Source: Lactuca virosa
Lineage: Eukaryota > Streptophyta > Magnoliopsida > Asterales > Asteraceae
Assembly: GCA_928212115.1 (NCBI GenBank)
Contig: CAKMRJ010005634.1
Location: 259,608,982 to 259,672,981, forward strand
Direction of reading: 5' to 3'
Length of the DNA stretch: 64,000 bases
Shown: positions 53,208-64,000 of the stretch, piece by piece
Layout of the letters: the number at the start of each line of letters is the position of its first letter
Numbering within the stretch: the stretch's first letter is position 1
Program-made: the position numbers and the translations under genes
The notes under the pieces: generated by a model
Database searches by the model: none
Told to the model about the DNA's origin: nothing
The model's input: the letters and a program-made list of their open reading frames with translations, nothing else

Positions 53208-56200
53208 TGACACACCCCGCTAAAGCGGAAACAACAAGGCGTGGCAGTACAAAGGGTTTCATCGCAAAAGTTAAAAGACAACACCAACCATAGTATTAAA
53301 AATCATTACAAATTCACAATGGGTTTGAACAACTTTTAAAAGAAATTACAATGTAAATTGAAATACAACACATGCGAATGCTCCTAAAAGTGAAGTGTCC
53401 CTAAGTGCCACTTACTCGATGATTCCTGAAAAAACATGTAAAACGAGCGTCAACTATAAAAATAGTTGGTGAGTACTCACAGATAAACAAAATAATACTG
53501 GTTCCATGAATTGAAATCAAAGTTTTGATAAAAGTTTCCAATAATAAAAGTATATTGTTAAAATGAGTAAATAAGTTTGTAAAAACAAAGTTCTTTGTCA
53601 TCATGAGAGATAAGGTATGTTGCCCAAATAAGATGCAACATTCATATTCTCATGGAAGATAAAGTTCGTTACTCAAACGAGTAAACAAGTTTCATTGCTA
53701 AAATGAGCAATCAATTTCGTTGCTACAAGGAGCAAACAATTTCATTGCTAAAACATGTATATAAGTTTTCAGTAATAACAGTTCATTGTTGTAATGAGAA
53801 ACAAAGTTCATTGCTATAATTAATAAACAAGTTTATTGCTATAATAAGTAACGAGTTTGTATGTGTATGAGCAAACAATGAGTCTCAACCAACCTATGAC
53901 TGAAGCCCTATCAAGATCTATGCTTATCGTTCCATAGATGAATATGGTATCATGCACTCCAGCAATAGGGCGAGTGAGGAGTTGTCAATTCCTAATAGCG
54001 CTATCCATAATGACCATTGGCTCAAAGAGTTAATGGTTAGAGATAAGGAAGGGCCTTAGTACGATAAGTTCTCATGTTCCGTGTTGCATAGACATACATA
54101 GAGAGACATAGCAATAAAATAGCAATCATGTTTGATACAAATCAATTTAAATACAACATTCAAATAATAGTTTTTCGGGACATGCTTTTCCACCCCAAAA
54201 CATAAAAACTGAAAATAGGGGAGTGCGTGAATACTCACAATGCATTGAGATGATGCAAATGGTGCCTTGATCTACGCTCCACTCGTACCACTATCGTTTT
54301 TCCTACAACGACGTTACACACTAATGAGTCCCTAATTGAAATCTAATACTAGTATACTTACTACTACAATAGAATTATGCCAATAATGTGTCAAAGTTTA
54401 ATATGATAGGTTACAAACATTTTTCTGTGAAAATTAAATTTCAAAGAATCAATTGTTATATAACAATTTAAGTGGAAAATTCTCATTATTGAAATGTTAA
54501 TATTTAACATTTTAAGAGGTATTCTAATGATTAAATATTCAAAAACTAAATCAATTTAGTTCTAAACTTTCCTAAACTTTGCATTTCAGTTTTAATTGAA
54601 GTCAAAGACCTTAAGATAAATTTTCTTGACTTTTTGATTTGTCTAATTATTTTTCACCATTTAATTCCTTGAATCATAAAATCATGGAAAAATAGTAAAA
54701 AGTTAAAAAAATTACCAAACTTCAGATTTTGGTTCTAACTACATTAAAAGACTTCCAGATATATTTCATGGTTTTAGATATGTATAACTAATTTTCTTAT
54801 AATTAACTCTCTAAATAGATAAAAATTCATGAAAAATAGCAATCAGTTAAGAAAATTCCCCAAACTTCTTATATTACTGCCATTACACATACTTAAGCTG
54901 GGAAAAATATAAAAATGGATTTATAAACTGTTTAACCCAATTTTTATGATTTTTGTGCATTTATTCTAATAAAAATGGAGATAAATAGAAAACAATTTCC
55001 AAAATTGTCCAAAATTTTTGTAACACTGTTATTACATATATAGAAGCTGTGAAAAATATAAAAGATATTTTTCAATTAGTGTTGCTATTTTTCCTTGTTT
55101 AATCCTCTTAAATAATCATTAATTGAATAATAATTATTAAACAGTTAAAGTAAATTACCAAAAATTTTGTACACTTCATTTACAGAGTAAATAATCTGGG
55201 AAAATACCAAATGTGGTTTTTATATATTGAAATCCGATTTTGTGTATTTAAGTGTATTTAATCTTAGAAAATAGGAGAAAAATAGTATACAGAAGAGAAA
55301 AATCATCAAAATTTTTATGTAGTCTCCTAATGTACTACAAGGTGTTCTGGTAAATTTTCATGAATTTTGGATGAGAAGAACTATTTGTTCTATTTTTAGG
55401 CCATTATAAATACAAAAATCGGGGAAAATAGGAATGCATTATGAAAAATTCTGAAAATATTTTTCTGAGTCTTATACCTCTGGTAGCAACTGCGAAAATT
55501 GTTATATATCATTTTAAGATTCTCTAAAGTGCTTTTATGATTTATTGGAGCCAAACAAAAAGAAAATTCAAAACCATATTAAACAGTAACAAAAACCGAT
55601 GAAATTTAATTGGGATCATTCTTAGCATAGGGTCATCCACGAATTTACCTAGGATTTATAGACATCAGAAAGTATTTTATATGATTTATTGCCCTATTTT
55701 ATTTCAACAATTATAATAATTCGAGAAAAATAAATTATTTTCTGAAAATTTGTTGAACATCTCATTTTGTTGATGGGAATCTGGGAAAAATCGGATTTGG
55801 TCAGAAAAGGAGTTTTAGATATTTATTTGGAAATAAATCCTTCATGAACATATTTGAAAGCTTTTAACAACATACTTTGATGATCTAGCATCTAAGCTTG
55901 AAGATCATCACATGCATGTTTGTTTGAAGACCATTCATGAGTTTGAAATGTTCAATAATCGTTTTTGAAAGAAAACTTAGAGTGCATGTGGTGATTTTCC
56001 ACCAAAACTTGTAGAAAAGTGCATTTTCATGATCTTGACTTAGGTTTAGGTCCTTGGATTTCACCATTTACAACATGCATGTTGTTTTTGGGTGAAATCC
56101 TACCACCATCATCATCAAAACTGAAGTGAATGAACATGCACACATTTTCTAAGAGAAAGGTGTAGAAGAAGAAGGAAATGGAAGAAAAACCTTGAAAACA

Positions 56201-57237
56201 TGGAGGAAAATGAAAGGAAATCGTGTTCTACCTTAATGAACACCACTAGATGATGAAGATTTTGAGCATCATGAGTGTTCTTTGAATTGTTTGCTGTAAA
56301 ATTTCGTGGTTCATAGAGGGAGGAAGAGAGAAAAATGTGTGTGAGGGAAGATGGAGTGTGAGAGAGAAGAAGAATGATTTTTATGTTGGGAAGAGGAGAG
56401 ATATGGGGAGGGAGATCCGAATTTTCAATGAGGAGAGAGACTCCCCACCTCTTCCATTTACTTTATATAAATTTGCCTCAATTTTTATAAAATTTCCCAT
56501 TTTTTATAAAGTGTGAATTAAGCCATGATTTGTTTTATTAAATTATTGATTTAACTTGTTAATTAGGAATAAATGTTGATAGTTTAAAATTTATTTTCCT
56601 TGAATTTATTTTCATAATTTTGATTATTATAAGATAATATTAGAAGCTTCATAATTATTTTATAGAATTTTTAAGGTTAAAGTTTATAAATGTGAGTTTT
56701 TAGGGCATTTAGGGTTTTTAGGGTCTTGAGATTTAATAAATATTTGGATATCAAGATAAATTGAATTATTTGAGATTTCAATTTATGTTAGAGTTTCATA
56801 ACTCTTTTCTAGTTAAAAATAATGTTTGTAATTTATTTTTATCGATTTATTGGCATTCTATGTAGTGGTTTCGAGATTCAAGCGAAATTGAGGAATCAAG
56901 TATACTAGTCCTAGTTTTCAACTCTAACTTAAGTTCCAACGAGACTAGGACCTCATTTCTACCACTAGGTCAAGTGCATGATGCGTGTATATGATTCATG
57001 AAAAGGTGTTCGAGTCAAAGAATGACCCGAATATGGATAGTCTCTACAGTTAAGTAGTTATAGAATTCACATATCAATGTGAAATCTATGCACACTATCC
57101 ATTGATTCTAATTGTTTCCAAGTTTCTAGTAGGTTATAACTTAGCTTCTAGTTACTAAGTCTAGTATGTGTAGTGCCTATATGTGCAACTAAGTTTAGTC
57201 AAATCTAAAACCGACTCGAATTTTGACGACTGTCACA
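53208..57237 (-). repeat. 3' LTR of K
   Basis: Plus strand TGACACACCCCGC...GACTGTCACA; the right copy starts TGTCACACC, so the T-to-A at base 3 is a mutation here. A TATA box (minus TTATATAAAG, 56461-56470) is followed in sense by a pyrimidine-rich start region. Confidence 0.9.
56461..56470 (-). promoter_or_regulatory. TATA box of K LTR
   Basis: Minus strand TTATATAAAG, followed at 56300-56440 (sense) by a TCTCTC-rich segment typical of transcription start regions. The copy in the 5' LTR is beyond the window. Confidence 0.6.
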
Positions 57238-57249
57238 GTCTCCCCCGGT
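57238..57249 (-). other. Polypurine tract of K
   Basis: Minus strand ACCGGGGGAGAC, directly before the 3' LTR. Confidence 0.85.
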
Positions 57250-60200
57250 TGAAAGAATTTCGTCCCGAAATTAAATTCGTGATGTATTCTATTAGAACTC
57301 AGCCGAATACAATTGTATCGTTCGGGAGGTGGTGACTTGAAGTGTTCTTTGATTATTTTGGGTTTATTCCTCAAAGGAAGAGCCCAATTCTTTAGCTATA
57401 GTCAAGTTAGTGTTTCCTTAATTCGAGTTCTTTCGTCTAGATTATGGAAAATTTGGGTCGTGGAATCATGATCCAACCATAGCGACCTATTCGAAAAAGA
57501 TCATCTAGTTAGATATTATCTGAATTAAGAGAGCGTTAGAAGTTTTGCTGAAGCACCAACTGCACTGAGCGTTAAATCCGCATTGATGCTTAAGTCGCAT
57601 TCTAAATTAGCACTAAGTGTAAATTCGCCGCCTAGTAAAGAAGAGATTAGGAACAATTTGTTCACTTCCGGGTTAGCTATTACCTCTGGAAAAGATATAT
57701 TTCGAAATAAGAAGGGGTAGCACGAATGAAAGGGAAGCGATCGAGGGTAAGTTCCTAAAAATACGTACTAAGGGTAGGCAACGAAAGTTTTGGTACATCT
57801 CAAATGTAAAGGCTATTAAGTGTCGTCCACAAAATAAATTACGAAATGATTGAGGATCTCCGAGGCTATAATTACTACTACGGTTACTCTTACAATAATA
57901 GAACTATATTCGAAGAGTATATATAATTAGAGAGTCATTGTTTCTAATGAAGGCGGTGAAAGTTTATGATAAATTAAATCACATTGTGTAGATAGCATTT
58001 TAAGTGCTTAGAAGTGATAAAAATCTCACTGTTATCAAAATGTGTGTTTATAAATGATAATTAATCTCACTATTATCAAATGTGTAATAATTCCAAGATA
58101 ATGAAGACATGTGTGGCGATCCAACAATAGTGAAAAATATATAAAGATTAATTAAGGTTAAAGGTTTAAGACGTCATTAAAGAATTTGTATAGAAATATT
58201 GTATTAAACTTTTGAGAAATTGTCCAATTGTCAAAGTCAGGACAAATTCAAGTTTACGAGGAGTCAGAATACTTATGAAAACAAGTTTGAGAGTTTAGGA
58301 ACTCACTGAAAATTGCAAAGTAAAATACTATTTTAAGAAAGGTGTAAAAATATCGATCATTGAAAATAGTGCATTCATAGTCTAGTGTTTTATAAAAAAC
58401 AATCATTTAGAGAATAGATAATCGTAAAATACAAAACTTTTGATGTATTTAAAGAAAAGAAGAACATAAGGAACATATCCTTCACATATAATTTTCGAAT
58501 ATAGAAAAATGATAAGCATAAGAGTATTCATCTTGTGTATTAATTATAAGGAAAAATACAATGAAAATTGCATTTTATATCAAGTTTCCGAACTTAGAAC
58601 GAAAGAGCAAATGTAAATAAAGATCACTTGTTATAGTAGATTTCAAAATAAAAACAAGATATATATGATAAAAGGCGTAATTGAATATATCAAGTTGACT
58701 AAATCAAAGGTATGCCTCATGACTATACACGTATTAATCGCTCAAAACGAAAGGGTAGACTTCTAGTCTTTATGTATACGAACATGATACCAGGAGAAGC
58801 AAAATAGACAGAAACAAAGTTAGACAATGTATTATGTTAATATTATGGCGTGCGAGATCTAAAATCAGAAGGAGAGCGAGAAATCAAGTTCGGGGGAAAG
58901 AAAAAGGAAGGTAGCGGCGGCAATGATTGCTATTGTTAAAATTATAAGAACAATACCTATAGGTAGATTTAAAACCAAGTTGAGATATATTTCAAACTTC
59001 AATATTTGATGTATATTGATGATTAAATAGACATGTGGGAGTTCTAAAGTGTTTGCTAAGGATTGCTAAAAATTCATAAGTTCATATTAAGTTAAACTCC
59101 ATTTGTGAAAAAGAAGAAGCCTACAAATGGCAATTGAAAATCTGACAATTTTGACTTTTTTTGACTGGGGTCCAACAATGGTTAAAACGGATAAGGTAAA
59201 TACTTAACATATTTAAAAGAATAATTACTTTTTTTATTTGAAAGTGCCTCACTGGAAATTTAAAAGTGAACACTAAGTTTTCAATTCTTTAAATTTTAGA
59301 AACTTTACAAATTATAAAACTAATTTGAAATAAAATAAAAAAAATGAGGTATGTTGGAAATGTAGGAATTAGAGATTTCTTATAAACATGTTTAAATTAG
59401 AAAGTTGTAAAAATACCGTGTTGGGTTTCAAGAAAAACACATTTAAGTAAAGTACAATGCCTAAATGAGAAGGTAGTCAAAAGTCTTAAAAAAAAGTGGT
59501 TTGAAGATCCGATGAAGCTTTTACACATAATATGAACTTTAACGTCATATGTTTAAGTTTTATAGCATAAAGTTTAAACACTTTTATAAAAGAAAATGTT
59601 TCTAAGTTTTTCGAAAACGTGCCAAAATGGTAAGCAAGGTTTAAAATGGTGTATATGCCCTTAAAAGCACATCTATCCATTGAAATGGATTGAAATGAAA
59701 TTGAAATAGCAATGTTAAAACAATATTGGTTAAATTGAGTTTTGAAGAAAATGTTAAATTAAAGCAAGTTGTCAAAAGTTTTTTTTTAGCGAGAATATGG
59801 CTTACATTGTTAGGAAATGTCTACTAAGTTGAATGAACTGGTTATAAAATATTTGACAATGATAAATAAAACCGATGAAGCGAAATAATTTTTCGATGGA
59901 AGATTAAGAAGTAAGGAATAAGTATGTTAGTGTAGCTGATCGTACCTAAATACTAAGGCGAGTACAAGGCGAGTATAAGACGAGTACCGATGTCTTTTCC
60001 CAAAGATAAAGGACAAGAAAAATTGTTTGAAAAACGTTTTATGGTGTCAATGTAGTTTACGACCTTTTATAGAGGTCAAAGGGACATCTTATGTTAAGTT
60101 TTAAGCTCAAGGTGGAAACAACCTAGAGCTAAGTCGTAACGTAGTAATAAGGTCTCACGTATGGGTTAAACCTCCGTTCTCCTCGTGAGTGAATCCGGAA

Positions 60201-60863
60201 TGCCCGCCAATGGTATCCAAGTGATTATTTAGTGGAGACTCATCTACCTCCTTACGTGATGCTCCAATTCTCATCCGTGTCGATATCAAAACGCTTTTTC
60301 ATAGTTGTAACTCTAGTACGAAGACGATGAAGAGGTATTGAGGAATAATTCGTATAGGTTTCGACTTATGATTATTACTAGTGTATATCTAGCTACTAAC
60401 CTTACATCTAAAGTCAATAGCTACCAAGGAATACTCATTCTCAGTACTAAGTGCATTGCTCCTAGAGTGGCTAGTGATATAACTTAATGGTTAACCTAGC
60501 ACTTGATAAGGGACAAGAATATTTCTAAATAAAGGCATTGTTATAAAAGTGCACTTAGTTTCTAAGTGTATCTAGATGAATGCCTATAATATGCAATGCC
60601 CGTACGCACATCGAAGAATTTTGTTTTTCAATAGCTTAAGTTGAAAATTGTTTTGAACATAATTCTACTATAACCGTTTCCAGCCTCACATTAACTTTCC
60701 TTAATTAAGCATAGTTGGCCAGGCTATACTTAATTAAAGTCCAATAATGCGTACTCGAATTAGTTATACCAGTAGTATGTTCTATTTTTTTTAAAAACGT
60801 TTAGAAAATTTTTGGCTATAGTTGTGGTTTTCCAAAGGAAAACCGGTATTCTCTATAACCTTC
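57250..60863 (-). other. Non-coding interior of K
   Basis: 3.6 kb, AT-rich, no protein similarity seen in any frame. Minor repeats: ATCTCACTGTTATCAAAATGTG twice at 58029-58085, a triple AAGGCGAGTAC unit at 59957-59999. LARD interiors are reported to be conserved as RNA rather than protein. Confidence 0.75.
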
Positions 60864-60876
60864 GGCTCTGATACCA
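60864..60876 (-). other. Primer-binding site of K
   Basis: Minus strand TGGTATCAGAGCC, five bases from the LTR; perfect 13-base Met-tRNA complement. It shows K was or is able to prime reverse transcription. Confidence 0.92.
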
Positions 60877-60881
60877 TTTTC

Positions 60882-63800
60882 TGTCACACCCCGCTAAAGC
60901 GGAAACACAGGGCGTGGCAGTACAAAGGGTTTCATCGCAAAAGTTAAAAGACAACACCAACCATAGTATTAAAAATCATTACAAATTCACAATGGGTTTG
61001 AACAACTTTTAAAAGAAATTACAATGTAAATTGAAATACAACACATGCGAATGCTCCTAAAAGTGAAGTGTCCCTAAGTGCCACTTACTCGATGATTCCT
61101 GAAAAAGCATGTAAAACGAGCGTCAACTATAAAAATAGTTGGTGAGTACTCACAGATAAACAAAATAATACTGGTTCCATGAATTGAAATCAAAGTTTTG
61201 ATAAAAGTTTCCAATAATAAAAGTATATTGTTAAAATGAGTAAATAAGTTTGTAAAAACAAAGTTCTTTGTCATCATGAGAGATAAGGTATGTTGCCCAA
61301 ATAAGATGCAACATTCATATTCTCATGGAAGATAAAGTTCGTTACTCAAACGAGTAAACAAGTTTCATTGCTAAAATGAGCAATCAATTTCGTTGCTACA
61401 AGGAGCAAACAATTTCATTGCTAAAACATGTATATAAGTTTTCAGTAATAACAGTTCGTTGTTGTAATGAGAAACAAAGTTCATTGCTATAATTAATAAA
61501 CAAGTTTATTGCTATAATAAGTAACGAGTTTGTATGTGTATGAGCAAACAATGAGTCTCAACCAAACCTATGACTGAATCCCTATCAAGATCTATGCTTA
61601 TCGTTCCATAGATGAATATGGTATCATGCACTCCAGCAATAGGGCGAGTGAGGAGTTGTCAATTCCTAATAGCGCTATCCATAATGACCATTGGCTCAAA
61701 GAGTTAATGGTTAGAGATAAGGGAAGGGCCTTAGTACGATAAGTTCTCATGTTCCGTGTTGCATAGACATACATAGAGAGACATAGCAATAAAATAGCAA
61801 TCATGTTTGATACAAATCAATTTAAATACAACATTCAAATAATAGTTTTTCGGGACATGCTTTTCCACCCCAAAACATAAAAAACTGAAAATAGGGGAGT
61901 GCGTGAATACTCACAATGCATTGAGATGATGCAAATGGTGCCTTGATCTACGCTCCACTCGTACCACTATCGTTTTTCTACAACGACGTTACACACTAAT
62001 GAGTCCCTAATTGAAATCTAATACTAGTATACTTACTACTACAATAGAATTATGCCAATAATGTGTCAAAGTTTAATATTGATAGGTTACAAACATTTTT
62101 CTGTGAAAATTAAATTTCAAAGAATCAATTGTTATATAACAATTTAAGTGGAAAATTCTCATTATTGAAATGTTAATATTTAACATTTTAAGAGGTATTC
62201 CAATGATTAAATATTCAAAAACTAAATCAATTTAGTTCTAAACTTTCCTAAACTTTGCATTTCAGTTTTAATTGAAGTCAAAGACCTTAAGATAAATTTT
62301 CTTGACTTTTGATTTGTCTAATTATTTTTCACCATTTAATTCCTTGAATAATCATAAAATCATGGAAAAATAGTAAAAAGTTAATAAAAATTACCAAACT
62401 TCAGATTTTGGTTCTAACTACATTAAAAGACTTCCAGATAAATTTTCATGGTTTATAGATATGTATAACTAATTTTCTTATAATTAACTCTCTAAATAGA
62501 TAAAAATTCATGAAAAATAGCAATCAGTTAAGAAAATTCCCCAAACTTTTTATTACTGCCATTACACATACTTAAGCTGGGAAAAATATAAAAATGGATT
62601 TATAAACTGTTTAACCCAATTTTTATGATTTTTGTGCATTTATTCTAATAAAAATGGAGATAAATAGAAAACAATTTCCAAAATTGTCCAAAATTTTTGT
62701 AACACTGTTATTACATATATAGAAGCTGTGAAAAATATAAAAGATATTTTTCAATTAGTGTTGCTATTTTCCTTGTTTAATCCTCTTAAATAATCATTAA
62801 TTGAATAATAATTATTAAACAGTTAAAGTAAATTACCAAAAATTTTGTACACTTCATTTACAGAGTAAATAATCTGGGAAAAATACCAAATGTGGTTTTT
62901 ATATATTGAAATCCGATTTTGTGTATTTAAGTGTATTTAATCTTAGAAAATAGGAGAAAAATAGTATACAGAAGAGAAAAATCATCAAAATTTTATGTAG
63001 TCCTCCTAATGTACTACAAGGTGTTCTGGTAAATTTTCATGAATTTTGGATGAGAAGAACTATTTGTTCTATTTTTAGGCCATTATAAATACAAAAATCG
63101 GGGAAAAATAGGAATGCATTATGAACAATTCTGAAAATATTTTTCTGAGTCTTATACCTCTGGTAGCAACTGCGAAAATTGTTTTATATCATTTTAAGAT
63201 TCTCTAAAGTGCTTTTATGATTTATTGGAGCCAAACAAAAAGAAAATTCAAAACCATATTAAACAGTAACAAAAACCGATGAAATTTAATTTGGGATCAT
63301 TTCTTAGCATAGGGGTCATCCACGAATTTACCTAGGATTTATAGACATCAGAAAGTATTTTATATGATTTATTGCCCTATTTTATTTCAACAATTATAAT
63401 AATTCGAGAAAAATGAATTATTTTCTGAAAATTTGTTGAACATCTCATTTTGTTGATGGGAATCTGGGAAAAATCGGATTTGGTCAGAAAAGGAGTTTTA
63501 GATATTTATTTGGAAATAAATCCTTCATGAACATATTTGAAAGCTTTTAACAACATACTTTGATGATCTAGCATCTAAGCTTGAAGATCATCACATGCAT
63601 GTTGTTTGAAGACCATTCATGAGTTTGAAATGTTCAAAAATCGTTTTTGAAAGAAAACTTAGAGTGCATGTGGTGATTTTCCACCAAAACTTGTAGAAAA
63701 GTGCATTTTCATGATCTTGACTTAGGTTTAGGTCCTTGGATTTCACCATTTACAACATGCATGTTGTTTTTGGGTGAAATCCTACCACCATCATCATCAA

Positions 63801-64000
63801 AACTGAAGTGAATGAACATGCACACATATTTTCTAAGAGAAAGGTGTAGAAGAAGAAGGAAATGCAAGAAAAACCTTGAAAACATGGAGGAAAATGAAAG
63901 GAAATCGTGTTCTACCTTAATGAACACCACTAGATGATGAAGATTTTGAGCATCATGAGTGTTCTTGGACTTGTTTGCTATAGAATTTCGTGGTTCATAG
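60882..64000 (-). repeat. 5' LTR of K, running off the window
   Basis: Matches 53208-56330 nearly base for base; in the first 400 bp I see only about four differences (base 3, an indel at base 26-30, one transition near 61107). Confidence 0.9.

Larger units (their letters stand above)
53208..64000 (-). mobile_element. LARD-type non-autonomous LTR retrotransposon K, cut by window edge
   Basis: 3' LTR 53208-57237 (4,030 bp), PPT, 3,644-bp interior, PBS, and 5' LTR from 60882 running off the window (3,119 bp seen). The LTR copies are almost identical over all of this length. The longest frame inside the interior is only about 65 codons. The sizes match the large retrotransposon derivative class (LTRs about 4-5 kb, interior about 3.5 kb, no genes). 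The interior ends in AATTTCGGGACGAAATTC (minus strand, near 57256-57275), the typical end of plant chromovirus pol, so K probably derives from a Ty3/gypsy element. Inserted in J; left flank acatc. Confidence 0.85.

Noticed and set aside
3932..60876. tRNA-like matches (TGGTATCAGAGCC)
   Set aside because: These 12-13-base matches are primer-binding sites next to LTRs; no cloverleaf or tRNA gene follows.
53401..61277. Identical 67-codon frames at 53401-53604 and 61074-61277
   Set aside because: They are the two LTR copies of K; identity reflects LTR identity, not protein conservation.

Overview
The window is repeat-dense plant nuclear DNA. I found no host gene, tRNA, rRNA or CRISPR array. Almost every base can be assigned to LTR retrotransposons or their remnants. 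The coding remnants are Ty1/copia (order PR-IN-RT-RH) and Ty3/gypsy chromovirus (integrase with C-terminal chromodomain). Primer-binding sites match plant initiator Met-tRNA (TGGTATCAGA...). This style of element suggests an Asteraceae genome, most likely lettuce (Lactuca); that identification is inference from recognition, not a database search.

Layout. (1) 1-4718: degraded copia element D, minus strand, 5' LTR at 3945-4718, inserted in the gag of (2) gypsy element G2, minus strand, 4719-7937 (gag start, PBS, 2.5-kb 5' LTR). (3) 7938-9392 and 33818-36229: the two halves of chromovirus G1, plus strand (broken integrase/chromodomain, PPT, 3' LTR), split by (4) copia element A, minus strand, 9393-33817, with both LTRs. 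A is split by (5) copia element B, minus strand, 12531-28975, a SIRE/Maximus-like element with a large extra 3' reading frame and a perfect 5-bp target duplication. B's gag is split by (6) C, a 3.3-kb solo LTR, 24703-28026, also with a perfect 5-bp duplication. This is a four-level nest: C in B in A in G1. (7) 36230-37897: part of gypsy LTR H, next to which G1 ends. (8) 37898-about 39290: LTR/leader fragment I with a 97-bp tandem repeat. (9) About 39291-51060: decayed SIRE-like copia E, plus strand, interrupted by solo gypsy LTR F (46676-48897, TSD agata). (10) About 51061-53207: a second SIRE-like remnant J with a small hAT-like element inside. (11) 53208-64000: element K, minus strand, with LTRs of about 4.0 kb and a 3.6-kb interior without coding capacity. 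Its architecture is that of a LARD (non-autonomous large retrotransposon derivative).

No element here looks able to make a full set of proteins. A, B, D, E, G1 and J have stops, frameshifts or deletions, and K, C and F have no genes. K and C share LTR termini and may depend on related autonomous elements elsewhere.

The most unusual signal is not a gene. Several unrelated LTRs and leaders carry short GC-rich palindromes arranged in pairs whose starts are almost always 21 bp apart (two DNA helical turns). ACTCGnCGAGT occurs in 12 such pairs shared by gypsy LTR F and the leaders of copia elements A and D. GTACGnnnnnCGTAC and GCCACnnnGTGGC occur the same way in G1 and H, and a TTTACGGCCGTAAA palindrome at 17-21 bp spacing occurs in C. 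A second signal is an intron-like block conserved in three gypsy LTRs (G1, H, F): a GTGAGT donor, a GTGGGTC/GACCCAC hairpin, an unrelated minisatellite, a CACTAAGC motif and a T(T/C)AGGTAC acceptor.
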